Shown here: positions 13,230 to 25,772 of the stretch, one piece after another | Numbering within the stretch: the first letter of the stretch is position 1 | Layout of the letters: every line of letters starts with the position of its first letter | Assembly (NCBI RefSeq): GCF_901933205.1 | Contig: NC_044574.1 | Location: 24,338,233-24,402,232 of the forward strand | DNA length: 64,000 nt | From: Camarhynchus parvulus | Taxonomy: Eukaryota > Chordata > Aves > Passeriformes > Thraupidae | Reading direction: 5' to 3' | Translations under genes and position numbers: made by a program | Notes under the pieces: generated by a model | Seen by the model: only the letters and a program-made list of their open reading frames with translations | Told to the model about the DNA's origin: nothing | The model's database searches: none

Positions 13230-15710
13230 CTAAGAAAGAGAAAACAGAAAATCCATGAGAACCATTTGCAATAAACTAGCTCTGTGAACCCTGACCTTTC
13301 TTTTTATCCGTGTGTTAGATTCACAAAATGTGTTTTTGTTAGGCCACCACTGTGAAGTAATATAACTGACAGGCACTTTCTGCCTCTTAGCTCTTCATGG
13401 GTCATTTGTTTATTTTTATGCTTTGAAAAAAAGTGTGTATTATCTCCTCCTTTTAATTTCAATTCAGAAGGGAAATTAAAACATAAAAATATGGGAATAT
13501 CATCAGAAAAATGAGACTAAACTAGACAGCTGGAACAATTCCTACATTCTAAGTGGGGAATTAAAAAGGACTCTAGCTTTTATAATTTGCATTTAGTATA
13601 AGAATAAATTTAGATAATAGAAAAATTAAAACCTGAGTTACACATATGCCTAACCTACATATTCCCACACACAAAGGAATTTAAAAAGGACAAATATCAG
13701 TTTTTTCCTTAGATTTCTCCTTGCATACTCCATTCTTGAGAAGCACAATTTGATCATATTAAAATTCCTTTAATGTATTTGCGAACAGCTGAAGCTTTAC
13801 TTTCAAACTTATTTTCATTTGTAAAAGATGCCTTCTGCAAAGGATTGTATTAAGTTTAAGAAAAAACACTCTATTAACGCTGCCCATAATATATTGCATA
13901 ATGACACAAAAAGACAATAAAAATACGTAGCCCATTTCCTTCAGTATGGCAATATTGGTTTTTTCACTAACAATGCTTTTGACTGTTATACCTTTCATTG
14001 TAACTGAATGATGTGTATCTTGATTGTTAAGGTGTTCAAACAATTGAAATTAAGTTGCCTGTCTCACATTTTCCACAATATCTCAATGTCTTTTTTTAGA
14101 TTATTCAGCTACACTTGGTTGCATGGTCCAATTTACACTCTAATACTTTGCACATTTTAACTTGTGCTACTCATTAACCTTTGTCTCTCCTTCTTGCTGT
14201 GTCATTACCAGAAGTTTTTATTTGACAGAAAGCACAGGTGGGTGCAAGAAAAATTAGTTCTACTTTTCCATTTTCCTGACCAATTCTTTTTGTCCCATGC
14301 TAATCCTTTAACCTCTGTCATGACCTCATAACCTTTGATCCCTTTTACCATAACAAATATCTGCATCAATATTCAAGGCAGTAATGTTTCCAAATCTTTA
14401 ACACCAACTATTCAACTTATATAGGTGGGAATTTTGTAGCTGGTGAGTTTGTAGACATTTACTCATAGCAAATGTTGTATGGGAACAGTCACAGAATTTC
14501 CAATTAAGTCAAAAATACATCTGTGCAATAAAAAAAAAACAAATGAAAGCTTATTTTAAAAGAGAAAAACAGCTATTATAACTCACACTGCTTATTAAAA
14601 CTATCACAACACAAAAAAGTGTATGTATTTATGGGACGATGAAAAGCCTCAAATTTGGAAAGCATTCATAGGGACACAAGAGACTCTGTTACAGTGTCCT
14701 ACAAACTTTCAGGGTGGATTTTGAAGGGATGAAATGAGGAAGAAGGAGAAAAATCTCACCTATTTCAGTGAACAAAGATAGTTTAGACAAATAATTATGT
14801 ATATATTGGGGTAACTTGAGTTATATAGCACAAGTGGTGCAGATATAAGAGTTAAGTATGCTGTATCAGCTCTGCATATTTACTACAGACCATCGATGTA
14901 GGCACTGTTAATTCCAGGATATACTGAAAATGTCCCCAAGTTCAACGTAAAAGGACATTACTTGAAATGTCACAATTATATTTACGAAAAGTAAAATCAG
15001 AAGAATCTTTTACAAAAGTCAAATACTCATGAAATCACAGATTCAGGCACAAGTTTGACTTAGTTTTTTCAAAAGAGATATTTTATGGGCAATGCTGTAG
15101 AAATTTTCTTATTTTATGTATTAAAGAGTCCTACATTCTTTTACTACTACTTATGCTAGTCTCTCTAAGATGAACATCACCCATTTCCCACCAAAAGTAG
15201 CTTCACATTCTTTTTGATCCATACTGACACATTCTTGACTTTCAAGTATTTTTTCCCAAAACTCAAAATTAAACCATAAAACCACAACTCCAAATTGACA
15301 TAGTACCACGTCCCTCCCTCTACAAATCTAGTGACAGTTCTTATTGTCCACTGCAACACTTCTCCACAGGCCTCAGTAATCCATTTCCATATAACAGTAC
15401 AAATACATACAGCCCAGCAACAGTGAAGTCTAATCACTTCTGCCTACAGAAGACAGCTTTATTACCAGCAGGGAAAAAAAAAGGGGTTGAAAAAATGAAA
15501 TCCTTGTTGTCCATTTCCATACTTGGTAAAAATGAATATATATATATACAAATCATATATATATGATTTGTACCATTCACTGACAAGTGTACACCTGGAA
15601 ATAATAGCAATAAAAATCCCCTCAATTTTTAATTATGAGCAGTATAGGACATAACTATACTGAATTCCTATGAATTTTTGCTTTATGTTTTGATTTTTAC
15701 AAAGATCTAC
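13230..15710 (-). other. ATP8A1: Intron between the exons at 15711-15833 and 13151-13229
   Basis: 2,481 nt, AT-rich. It contains a 26-nt perfect palindrome at 15547-15572 and a consensus TCF/LEF-type word cctttgatc at 14332-14340, which may be chance. Nothing else recognised. Confidence 0.85.
15547..15572. repeat. 26-nt perfect palindrome
   Basis: tacaaatcatata is followed directly by its reverse complement, centred in a short TA repeat. It probably arose from microsatellite folding or slippage. Confidence 0.85.
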
Positions 15711-15833
15711 CTTAGTATTAAAGTCCAGTGCATTTTGGGAAGTCTTGTATAACTCAGGGTATTTCAGCATGTTTTCTTTTCGGCAGGATCTCTCAAATAT
15801 TCCAAGAGTTAGAGGAGGCATTGCTGTAAACAT
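15711..15833 (-). CDS. ATP8A1: ATP8A1 coding exon, residues about 899-939 (M6 and M6-M7 loop)
   Basis: This 123-nt exon is phase 0 at both ends (acceptor CACCTAG, donor GTAGAT). It encodes [20 protein letters not shown] then [20 protein letters not shown] and Lys. The hydrophobic start is M6; the rest is the cytosolic M6-M7 loop with the conserved YPELYK. It matches remembered human throughout. The ATG at its start is an internal Met codon, not an initiation site: the frame is continuous from the upstream exon across a 117-nt intron. Confidence 0.97.
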
Positions 15834-15950
15834 CTAGGTGGTTTAAAAAGAAAAAAATGCAACATTTTAGAGGTGAGGATTTGCTTAAAGATTGCTTACT
15901 CAAAAAACATTCATGGTTAAATGTACTTAAAGGCACACAAATTGTCTTAC

Positions 15951-16025
15951 CACATTGTAAAGACCTATACACCATCTTTCAAAAAGAATTTGTCCAGAAA
16001 AGCCATTGACAAATGCAAACCAGAC
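15951..16025 (-). CDS. ATP8A1: ATP8A1 coding exon, residues about 874-898 (M5 end to M6)
   Basis: This 75-nt exon starts GTCTGGTTTG after TTTTGCAG and ends GTG before GTAAGA. It encodes [20 protein letters not shown] and GLYNV. FxxGxSGQxLxExWxxxxYN is the P4 signature between M5 and M6. It follows the largest intron of the window (6.6 kb). One change, Ile to Val, at its first residue. Confidence 0.96.
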
Positions 16026-19000
16026 CTGCAAAAGATTAGAACTGTGTATTACTCAAATGTCTTGCAAGGTACAATAAACAGATTTTTCCTCAGCCTCTCA
16101 AAAAGGGATACCACTACAACATATTTACAACACAACTGAAAATGTTGTGGTTTAAACCCGTATAAAAATTAATGATAAACCCAACTTTCAATCAAGAACA
16201 GACAGCAAGCAATCTAGCCAGATACGTGAGCAATTCCATGTAAATAGGAAAATGTTCTAAGGAGGTAACTATTTTCAGAAGAAATGACAGGTTCTTTAAG
16301 GTTTTAAGAGTGATTTAATCTCACTTAATTCTTAATGAAATAAAAATTCTGACAAATATGGGCTGCTGGAGGGGAACCCACAGATCAGTAGTCATCATCT
16401 TCCCATTGTTAGCAAACTTGACTAACAGAATTCATAGACTAACCTGCTGTTTAGAACTTAAAACTACCAATAATCCTTACTCATAAAAGGATTAGGCTTT
16501 ACCAGAGCATTAGAGCTACTTAGTTAAGAAGCACTAACTCAGCTACATAGGTACTGTAGAGAGGGAAGTGGACATCTCTTTAATTGCATAATTTTTATCA
16601 TTTTTTGCTAAAAGGTTAAATGAAAGCAGATTTAATTTGAAACATGTGATAACATATTTTTTAATGTTTTTCAGCACAGCATTCTGCATATCTACTTTCT
16701 CCTATTATTTTCATCCTTGAATTAGTTCAATGACAAAGTGGAGAAGCAGCACGTCTGATGAATCTTTATGACCAAGTTACACTGAAACTATATAGTCTAG
16801 GAAAAACGTAAGCTCTTAAGTAAGACATGTCAAAATAATTTGAACAGTCTACTCCATTTAGCACTCAAGTTTTTCAAGTGAATTTTTAGATGCTGCTTTC
16901 TTACAATTCACATTTCACTGAACTTCATTAAGGAAGCATGAATTACTACAATCAATATGTATGTTTATTGTATGTACCCAGACTGGCATCCAGACTGGAT
17001 TCTATGACCAAATTCAGATTTTTTTAAAAAACCATATGGTGCAATGTCTGAACATGTCTGTGACTACTTTGAGATGGAAAACTTCCTGAATTTGGCAACT
17101 ATTAACACTAAAAATGGAAAGTAAAATCCAGCCATAATTGCTATTTTTACAACAGATAAGAGTAAATTTTTTTTTGGTGGTCACTTGTTAAAACAAGATT
17201 GCATACAAAGTCATGACTGTTCAAGGCTGCAATACAGAAAGAGAATACCCTGAATTTTCCAAAATCTTCTAATGCTAAATTTGTTTACTTTGGTAGATTT
17301 AAGTGCAACAAGCACAATTTTATAACTTTTCAGAATATAAACTGAAAAGACATGGAATTACTTTATTTTAGCTGAATCAGATTTTAGCAGCTCTTTTGTA
17401 TTTTGATTTTTGAATTTCAAAATATTAATTATTATTTAATTGTGATGAATTTGTTGGCAGCAGGAGCTGACTGTAAAGGTGCAAGTTGAGTACATAATCA
17501 ATTGTGCATTACAGAATAATTAATTATGCACTCAACATCAGTACAATTGATGCTTTTTTCCCCTTTGTTTGTATCAAATACTGGAGTAAACTTTAGAAAT
17601 ACTGATTTGAAAGGGTTAGGGCGGTGGAAGATACATGACTCAATAGCTGGTCATAAATATGTGTACATCTCATTGCTGGTAATTGCAAAGAGAGTAAAGA
17701 AAAGCATCACACTCTAGGAAGAAAATAGAAGACCTCAAATACACATAGGCTTGACCCTTCATAACCAAGGAGTATATGGAAAAGACATTAACTTTCCACT
17801 ATGATTTAACTAGCAGGCAAAGTGTTATAAAACACTAATTTTAAATGAAAGGCCTAAACACATACACTGAATCTATTCCACATGTTGACTGCTCTTACAG
17901 GTAAATGATGTTAAGCAACACTTGGAAATGTTTTGGAGTGACTTTTAAAAAGCAAGGCAAGTATTTAGAATAAAATTTTAATTTGCAATGGAATGTTGCC
18001 TTCAGCTTATTTTGTACAGAATTTAAGTTAGAATTTTCAAGGCCTTTACACTGAAAGTGGTTTTAGTATAAAATTGTAAAGAAATCCTTTAAGGCATAGT
18101 ATTGACTTCCTGAAATATTAGCATTTACTTTTTTCTAAAGAAAGCATGCAAGTTTTAGGCATTTTAGTTCATTTTAGTGTAATAAGGGACTGGTATGTAT
18201 CTTGGTCAGAGGCCTAGATGCAAACTAAACAGAGATGAAATTTGGTAGCATCTCTAAGTCCTCAAGTTCTTATGGAATATATCAATAAATGTCCATGAAG
18301 AAGAAATCTTTCAGTGTGGCTAAAAGCAGTGGTCTCTAGTAGAAACACTACTGTTTAGTGGAATACCACATATTTAACTTCAAGAGACAAAACATCTCTA
18401 GTATCTAAGCAGAAACATTAATTTTATATTACTTACAAGATTAAGAACAATTGGCTCATGCCATAATGGCTCAAAACTAAAAGAGCTAAAAGGCGGAAAA
18501 AGACAAAGGACAAATAGAGCCCTCACCTCAAACTATAAGTGAAGAAGAAAATAACCTACCTATTTGCCTTCTGAATCTTGGGCCCTAGAAAATTACACTC
18601 TTAACCCTATATGAAAAAAGTAATATGGAGCTTACTACATTATTATTAGTGACAAGAAACACTTGCTATGCAGTGGGCAATTTATTCAGAGATAAGTGTG
18701 TTCCATCCTAGTTATGATGGACAATGAAGGAAGTTGTACCTGCAAAATAGGGTTTTAGGATGCTGGACACTAATTTAGGAGCAGACTCAAACACTCCTCT
18801 CTTAGGGTATACGTCCTACTCTAACAACTCAAATTACGAATCCAGGTCCCTTTTACAGAAGAAGAGGTGATGGGTCCTTTTAAAAATAGTATTTTAGTCT
18901 ATATACGTGAACAGGCAGTGAAAATTCAGACCACTCTGTAGTTCAACACCTACAAAATTTTCTACTGAAAAGGAAAGAATTAGGTCCCCAGCCTGTCTAA

Positions 19001-19221
19001 AATGAGATGGACCTCAACAAAGATCCTTGTATTTCTAAGTTTTCCAGCCATGTAATGCAAAAATGTGGGCATGCGAATAATCACTTTCTGCTGTGTGTGT
19101 TTCAAACTGAACTTGGTGCAGTTTGCACCCCTCAAGTAAGCCATGGCACAGTGAACCACAGCAGCTGAACTGTGCAGCTCAGACCCAGTGTGAGTATGCC
19201 CAGAAGCCTGCTCATGTTTGG

Positions 19222-19269
19222 GGTTATGCATTACATGGGTTATGCATTATATTGGTTATGCATTATATG
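19222..19269. repeat. Three tandem 16-bp units
   Basis: ggttatgcattacatg, ggttatgcattatatt and ggttatgcattatatg follow one another without spacers. Each contains the octamer-like word atgcatta. Confidence 0.92.
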
Positions 19270-21254
19270 ATCATGGCTATTCATCTGATATGTGAGGCAA
19301 AGGAAATAGGAACACAATGTTCAATTCCAGTTATGGATATGAACTGCTTGGGGGAAGGGGGAAAATAACCTCCCCATCATCCAAAGTTTACGGAATAAAA
19401 AAAGTCAGTATAGCTCCAATTACTTAATAAATTAATTATTTTCATGGTGTCACTTAAATTGTTATAAATTGCCATGTTTAAACATCTGTGACTGAAATTT
19501 AAATCTCAACTCCACACATCTGTTTCTTCTGCTTGTCTTGGTCTTTTATCACTCTTACTCTGATTCTTACTGTTATTCTTACTCTTTCATTTGATGTTTT
19601 ATGTTGGGTAAAAATAAAATATTCTTATTTTTTAAAACTGTAAATCCTTTTTATTTAATATGAACCAGCTATTTTACATTATTGCTAGTTGTTACTAGAT
19701 AGCAAAATGAGAAGTAGGAATAGGAAAATTTTGTTCCTCTGATGTCAAAGGGTGATTTTCATAACTTCAGAAAATGAGTAGTTTAATGACAGAGCGTATA
19801 CAGTAATGGTAATTATAAAAATAAAACCAATCCACAAAGGAGTTCTCAGTCATGAGATCAATCTCAATCTCAACCACCTTTGTAAAATAATATCAGCTCC
19901 TCCAAAATAGGTATGAGACTTTGCATAGACTTATCCTACATGAGTGTGATGCTCTGTACAGGCTCAATAAAGCACATTAGTGATCTATTAGAGATTCAAA
20001 GTTTTCACTTGCAATTTAGACTGATACATCAGAATATAACCTCTCAAGCTATTGTGACTAGTCCTATACAAAAGATGAGGCCCATATTTAAATAGCTATT
20101 GCATCAAGACACAGAGTAGAAAAACATTATTACAGACCACTTCTAGTTTCTTATGAATAGGGGTTTAAATGTCAATAAGCATTGATCACTGTGCTCGAGT
20201 ATTACTATAGACCTTCAGCATTTTCTGAATTAAGAAACCAACTGACATCAATTTCATATCAGCCCATGAATGCCTAGGATAAAGGCTATACTTTAGATTA
20301 AATGGAATATTTTTCATTATTTTCTTGATTAGTACTGAGAAGACATTTAAAAACAGGATACAGATCTATTAAGTAGAGGTAGGTATTTTTATTATTGTCA
20401 GAATAAAAGGAAACTTGTTTAAAGTAACTTCCAGACGTGCCTTTCACAGTACTATTTTCTAAACTCCAAGACAGAGGAGGTGTGGCCACAAAAGCCTCAC
20501 TGAAGTTTTCCTGATGTAGCATTTCTGCATATTAAGCAGCAGCTTACAAATACTCATTGAGCTCCCTGCTCCCACGCCTGATCTGTACAAAAAAACTGAA
20601 AAGAGAGACTCAAGACTGGCAGTTGTCCTTTCTGGAGACATTCAATGATGAATTTCTGCCCATTCACTCACAGTATTGACATGAGCTATTAACATCTCTG
20701 AAAAGTTTTCTGAGCTGACAAATGTGAGGCATACAGGAATTCAAGTAGAATTTATTTTGTCTTCCAGAGAAGGTGTACATGGCAAAATGATTGCATGAAT
20801 TATATATAAAGGGTCATAACAACCCATATAAAAATTATCTTTTTGCCCTTCAATCTGCTCAGGAAGAAGAGACTATCTGTTCATAAAATTAAAGTTTTGA
20901 TCTTTAGACTATGATCTCTCTACTCTGCATTTAACTTTCTGTCTCAAAAAATACAAATAGTGGGATACTTATATCTGATTTGTTAAAATTTACAACATGT
21001 TTGCAGGTGACAATGACAGAAATTTAAGAGAAATAAGTTGATATGTTCTAAAGCCAACCTTTATACGCTTTCTATAGGCAAAGTATACATTAATACTGTT
21101 TTTTTCAAATACTTCTAGAGCTACTGCTAATCAGTACTTCTGGAAGTCTGATCATGTAAGTAGATATACAGCCTTTGGAATACAGGCTCTAAAGTCTGCC
21201 ACTTCTAGACAATAAAGGATCTTTAGTGGACTTGCTTTTTCTATAGCTTCCTAC

Positions 21255-21310
21255 TTTATCTTTTTCTTAAGAGGTTACAAACTTTATATTTTTCTTAAGA
21301 GGCTACAAAC
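21255..21310. repeat. 28-bp tandem duplication
   Basis: tttatctttttcttaagagg plus ttacaaac is followed by a second copy differing at two positions. Confidence 0.9.
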
Positions 21311-21792
21311 TTGCTGCCACTTGCATAGAAATCTATTTGCGGCTATAACACAGTAAGAAGAGAAAAAAGGAAATTTAGAAAATATAAAAATATGGTAAAA
21401 AAGTACACTCTTTTGGCTACAACTTTTGTACATAAAAATTGATTAAAGTATTTTCAAATATTACAACAATTAAGGTCACATAAGTAAGTATCAAAATTGG
21501 AAATATTAATCTAATGTTTACATCAGATTTAACAGAAATAAAGCATTTTTCTTCCAGTAAAGCTGAATACTTACTTTGCAAGTTTAAGGTACTAATATGA
21601 AAATATATTTAAAGAAACTATGAAAATTTAAAGAGTATCTGTTAACCCCATTAACATACAAAATACATAAGACTTTCAACAAAATTTATTTTATGGCCAA
21701 GATTTTCAAAAATTAAATATTTTTTCCACATTTTTAACCCAAAGTTTCACTGTGAATATAAAGTTTGAATCAATTATAAATCCAATTACTAT

Positions 21793-21793
21793 A

Positions 21794-21842
<49 letters not shown>
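21793..21842. repeat. (TG)n(TA)n microsatellite
   Basis: A short tgtgtg run passes into about 20 uninterrupted TA units and ends in cacac. It is likely length-polymorphic. Confidence 0.95.
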
Positions 21843-22089
21843 TTGATTGTAAAAGATGCAGCAGCTGTCAGAAGAAAAGGAAGGGAAGGGAGAGAGTAGC
21901 TTTAAAAAATTATTTAAAAATATGTTCAAAACATTTTATGGTTGCTGTGTGGTGATGAAGGGAGTGAAAACTACAATTATACATTCTGTTGTAACCATAC
22001 CTACCAATAAATGTACATTTATTACAACACAATCCTCTCATACCACTGTATTTTACACAAGATTTCACTCCTTAAAATCCCAGGTGAAA

Positions 22090-22320
22090 AAACTAGGTTA
22101 GCTTCTTTCAGGAAAGTATCCCTGTTCTTGAACAGGAGCCTGAGGATGCATGATCACCCCATTCAGGAAATGAGAGTGCCCAAGAGTGGAACTGAACCTG
22201 TCTGTAAAAGCCCTGGGCACTGCTCTGAGCAGCAAGAGCCCAGCAGTGCAACAGAGACCTTCGGACGAGCTGCAGACTCCGCACCCCACAGGCCCTGACA
22301 GCAGCGCAAGGAGCTGAAGC
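22090..22320. other. GC-richer block in the largest intron, origin unknown
   Basis: This stretch of roughly 230 bp is clearly richer in G+C than its AT-rich flanks and has a few CpGs (around 22262, 22281 and 22305). It carries words such as gttcttgaac and agcagcaagagcccagcagt. Open frames on both strands cross it, as expected for a GC-richer patch with few stops, and none resembles a protein family. It could be an old transposon fragment or a conserved non-coding element. Confidence 0.4.
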
Positions 22321-22643
22321 ACACACATCTCTGGGTAAACTTAAGGCAAACTTGTAACTGGACTCCTTAATTACTGCAATGATGTTACATGTACAACATT
22401 TCAATAAGCCAGCAATATTGGAAACATATTTAGTACTAATATTTACCATGCATTTTTAAACAACTGTGGTTTTTTAAAGTAAAAAAAAAAATCATATTAA
22501 TCAGTTTATTAAAAATTTCAAGATTCAATACTAGTAGGTATTTATTTACAGTTAAAATATTAAAAAAAATATATATCATAACCAAAAGCTCAAAATTAAG
22601 GTTTTACTTTCAAGAAGTGACATCTCATGTGCTGTAAAATTAC

Positions 22644-22754
22644 CTCGATAATATAAAGGACTATATTCTTGTAGAAACAATATAAGATGCATTTAGCTAC
22701 TCTGTTATAATTCCAGGCTCCATGAACCAACAGCAAGTTCTTCAAATACTTGAA
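22644..22754 (-). CDS. ATP8A1: ATP8A1 coding exon, residues about 837-873 (M5)
   Basis: This 111-nt exon is phase 0 at both ends (acceptor TTTTTTGCAG, donor GTAATT). It encodes [20 protein letters not shown] then [17 protein letters not shown]. The second half is helix M5; its Lys865 corresponds to the M5 lysine implicated in phospholipid recognition in ATP8A2. Only 108 nt of intron separate it from the preceding exon. Three conservative changes from remembered human. Confidence 0.97.
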
Positions 22755-22862
22755 CTGCAAAAAACATGAAAAATGAACAAACATACAATTAAAACATAAG
22801 TAATTAATATTAATAATATTCTAAAATATTTTATTGTAGTATTTTGCAGTGTAATGACTTAC

Positions 22863-23046
22863 CTGAGCAATTGAGTAGTCTGAAGAATTAGCAGCCTGTA
22901 GACCTTCATTCCCACTGATACCAACACCAACATGTGCTGTTTGTATCATACTAACATCATTTGCTCCATCACCAATTGCTAGAGTTACTACCTTAACTTG
23001 CTTTTTAACCATTTCTACAACTTCAGATTTTTGAAGTGGTGATACC
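22863..23046 (-). CDS. ATP8A1: ATP8A1 coding exon, residues about 775-836 (GDGAND hinge motif)
   Basis: This 184-nt exon, the longest in the window, starts with the last base of Arg775 after CCCTTAG and ends CAG before GTAAGT. It contains [20 protein letters not shown] and [26 protein letters not shown] (residues 800-805) is the P-type ATPase hinge motif whose Asp residues bind the catalytic magnesium. It seems identical to human, marking the catalytic core as intact. Confidence 0.98.
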
Positions 23047-25599
23047 CTAAGGGATAAAAAACCCAAACAAGTTTAATACAGGACTTTCAAATGAATGTAC
23101 TTCAAAAACATACTTTATATTCTGTGAAAAGCTAATAAACCCAGGCCAATTAACATCCTAGTGAGTGACATGGTCTTGTTATTGCCCTTCAAAGGTATAT
23201 GCTAAAACCACATTCACAGAACAATTAATAAAAAACAACATTTATGAACTTTGAACTACTTAAAAGCTGAAAGAGGATCCTATGTTGAGGAAGTCACCTT
23301 ACAAGTGTGTTAGAGGGAACTGTTTGAAAATGTATTTTAAAAAATAAAAGAATGAAAAATAATACAGCCTTCAAATTGAAGGTGGCTATGTGATCCCATT
23401 ATTCAGTGGCCAGCACAACACATGCACAACTATTGGACTTGTAAAAAAGTGGTGTGGGATGAGTCCACAGCCTTGTGGAAAACCTGGGTTGAAAGTTTCT
23501 GGGCAACAGCCCTTCTGAAAAATTCTCTGGTGCATCTATATGAAAAAATATCTTTCTATGATCTTTTGGTACATGTTTTATTTGAACTCTGCTGTTGAGA
23601 ATTGTATCAAGACTTGCTACAGCCAGCTTCTACAGAAGATTCCTGACCCGAGTACTTTTTTTTCATCTTTTTAACTTCTCAGGAACAGTGCCTTTATTCC
23701 TTTTTAGACAATGTTATAGGGGCAGCTGGAAGATGGCACTGTCAATGCCTCAAGTTCATGGTGAATCCAGTAAAAACTATTTTTCATTCATGTTGCTCAC
23801 TCTTAGCTGTACATTTTTACTCCAGAATAACCCATATAACATTCTTCTTGCATATATTACTCTGAAACCAACACAGAGTTGGAATTCAGTTTGCTGAAGT
23901 CTTTAAGCCAAACATCTGCTTAGAATTAATAACATACACAGATTTTTTTTTTAAGAGAAATGTCTACTGAATATTTGTCAGCATCATCTGTGCTACAGCT
24001 AGTCTTAGTAAGAATTCATTGGTAATAAATGCTTCTGCACAAGTCAATGCAGCCTGCAAATTTAAAAGTGGTGTAATTTGTACTTTTAGAACAAAGGAGA
24101 ATTTTAGATGTTTACTGCCTTTATATGGATGAAGAAAGAGCTTACATTTTTGTTAAGTCTGGATTATATATATGTATTTTTTTTAAAGTGATTTACCTTA
24201 ATTAAAAACTACTATTTAAAACTTTTTTTTCAAGTTCATAAACAAGGAAATTCAGTTTTTTGGTACTAAAGACAAAGCATTTAACAGAAACAAATATTTT
24301 GGCAGAATTTTGACTTTTGGGAAACATGGGGTATTAAATATGTTCACATTAAAACAGTGTGTGTTACGAGCAAGTATTTTAGTTTTAAACCTGTAGCCAA
24401 TTTTTAAGCAACTACAAAATATGTCAGACATATATCTAGATATGCATTGAAACCAACTGACCTAGGAAAATTATGGAAGTGTAAAATGAAGAAATTACAG
24501 AGAGAATACTACTAGAACAGAAACTTTCATTTTGCACTTTGCTGTTTCTTTACAAGAATGCCAACAATAAAAGACAGATTTATGTACAGAATACCCCTCA
24601 ATGGTTCCCCAGTTCAACAAAACCAGAAAAATTATCTCTTCAAATGGAATAAAATGTATTTTGTAATCAAGGAAAAAAAAAGAAATATAGCTTTAAAAGA
24701 TCAGTTCTACATGCATCTCCTGCTTGTTACTGTATTGAGCAAACTCAACCTAGTAGAACAAGCACAATACTCCAACTTATCTGTCAGAAAGACTACTGCC
24801 ATTAGGAAGGTGTCTATGCACAGTATAAACTGTTCATCAGAGTAACTTCTCAGTTTAGAAGACAGTAAAACCTTAGTTTGAAATTCAAACTGTTTCAGGC
24901 TGAAGCATGGCTACAAAGCTTAACCACAAAAACATTAATTAAAAAATCCCTTGGCAGCATGACACTGCTTTTCAGAAGGGATGGAAAGACTAGAAAACCG
25001 GTGATTATTTGGATATTGTAATATTACTTCTTTTTCTGTGTCCTTTTGCAAAGCAGAAAAATAGTTCCATTTTGAACAGATTTTTCACATAAATCTCACT
25101 TATTTTAATGGAACAATGGAAGTTTCTAGCTGTAATAGTTGATATTTACAGGAAAGGATGACAGGGCTCATTGTATAAACAAATAATCAGGCACAATAAT
25201 GCTTAAAACGGCATTTCCACCAGCTTCAGGTAACAAAAATCACCCTGAGTAGTACTTTTAACATTTTTGAGCACTTCTTATACAGTGTAATCCACATCTT
25301 ACAGAAAAGTAGCCTGTGGAGAAAGATCTACAGATGACTCTAGATATGCTAAAACCTGTGGTTAACTGTAATATCAATTAAAGATCAAGATTAGTGTCTC
25401 AACCTTATTGAGACTACTCTTAATGGATTACAAATTATATTCCTGGAAATAGGCAATCTGAGTGACTCTGACAAGTACACTTTGTTGCAGACTGCTCTAC
25501 AGTGATACTTCACTTGAATGACTGTATTTCATAACTTCAGTTTCTTTATTTTTATATGTCAATAAAAATAGCATGGAGAGAGAATAACGCAAACCTTAC
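23047..25599 (-). other. ATP8A1: Intron between the exons at 25600-25772 and 22863-23046
   Basis: 2,553 nt of AT-rich intron. No repeat, RNA gene or coding sequence recognised. Confidence 0.85.
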
Positions 25600-25772
25600 C
25601 TGCAACAAATAACAGCTTTACATGACAAAGCCAAATCCAGGAAATACTGTCTAACTCCAAATGTCAAAGCATACTTCAGAGATTTACCATCAATGATGAG
25701 AGCAAAATCATTTTCCTTCCTTAAAGCATCACCAAGAGTACTGCAATGATGGCTAAGTGTCTCTCTTGTTCC
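25600..25772 (-). CDS. ATP8A1: ATP8A1 coding exon, residues about 718-775 (P domain)
   Basis: This 173-nt exon starts GGAACAAGAG after GTTGCACAACAG and ends with two bases of Arg775 before GTAAGG. It encodes [20 protein letters not shown], then [16 protein letters not shown] and [14 protein letters not shown]. ALIIDGKxLxxAL and [14 protein letters not shown] are P4 family hallmarks. Three conservative changes from remembered human. Confidence 0.97.

Larger units (their letters stand above)
16026..22643 (-). other. ATP8A1: Largest intron (6.6 kb)
   Basis: This intron separates the M5 exon from the M5-M6 exon. It holds a triple 16-bp repeat (19222-19269), a 28-bp tandem duplication (21255-21310), a (TA)n microsatellite (about 21793-21842) and a GC-richer block (about 22090-22320). 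The remainder is AT-rich sequence with no recognised feature. Confidence 0.85.

Noticed and set aside
14332..14340. TCF/LEF-type word cctttgatc
   Set aside because: A single 9-bp match in 64 kb is expected by chance. There is no cluster or composite site to support it.
15633..15833. ATG at 15833 as a translation start
   Set aside because: It is Met899 of the continuous ATP8A1 frame, directly after a CACCTAG acceptor. The apparent start results from reading an isolated exon.
22108..22449. 113-codon minus-strand open frame
   Set aside because: It follows from the GC-richer block. Cys/Ser/Leu-rich translation with overlapping frames on both strands, and not in phase with any ATP8A1 exon border.
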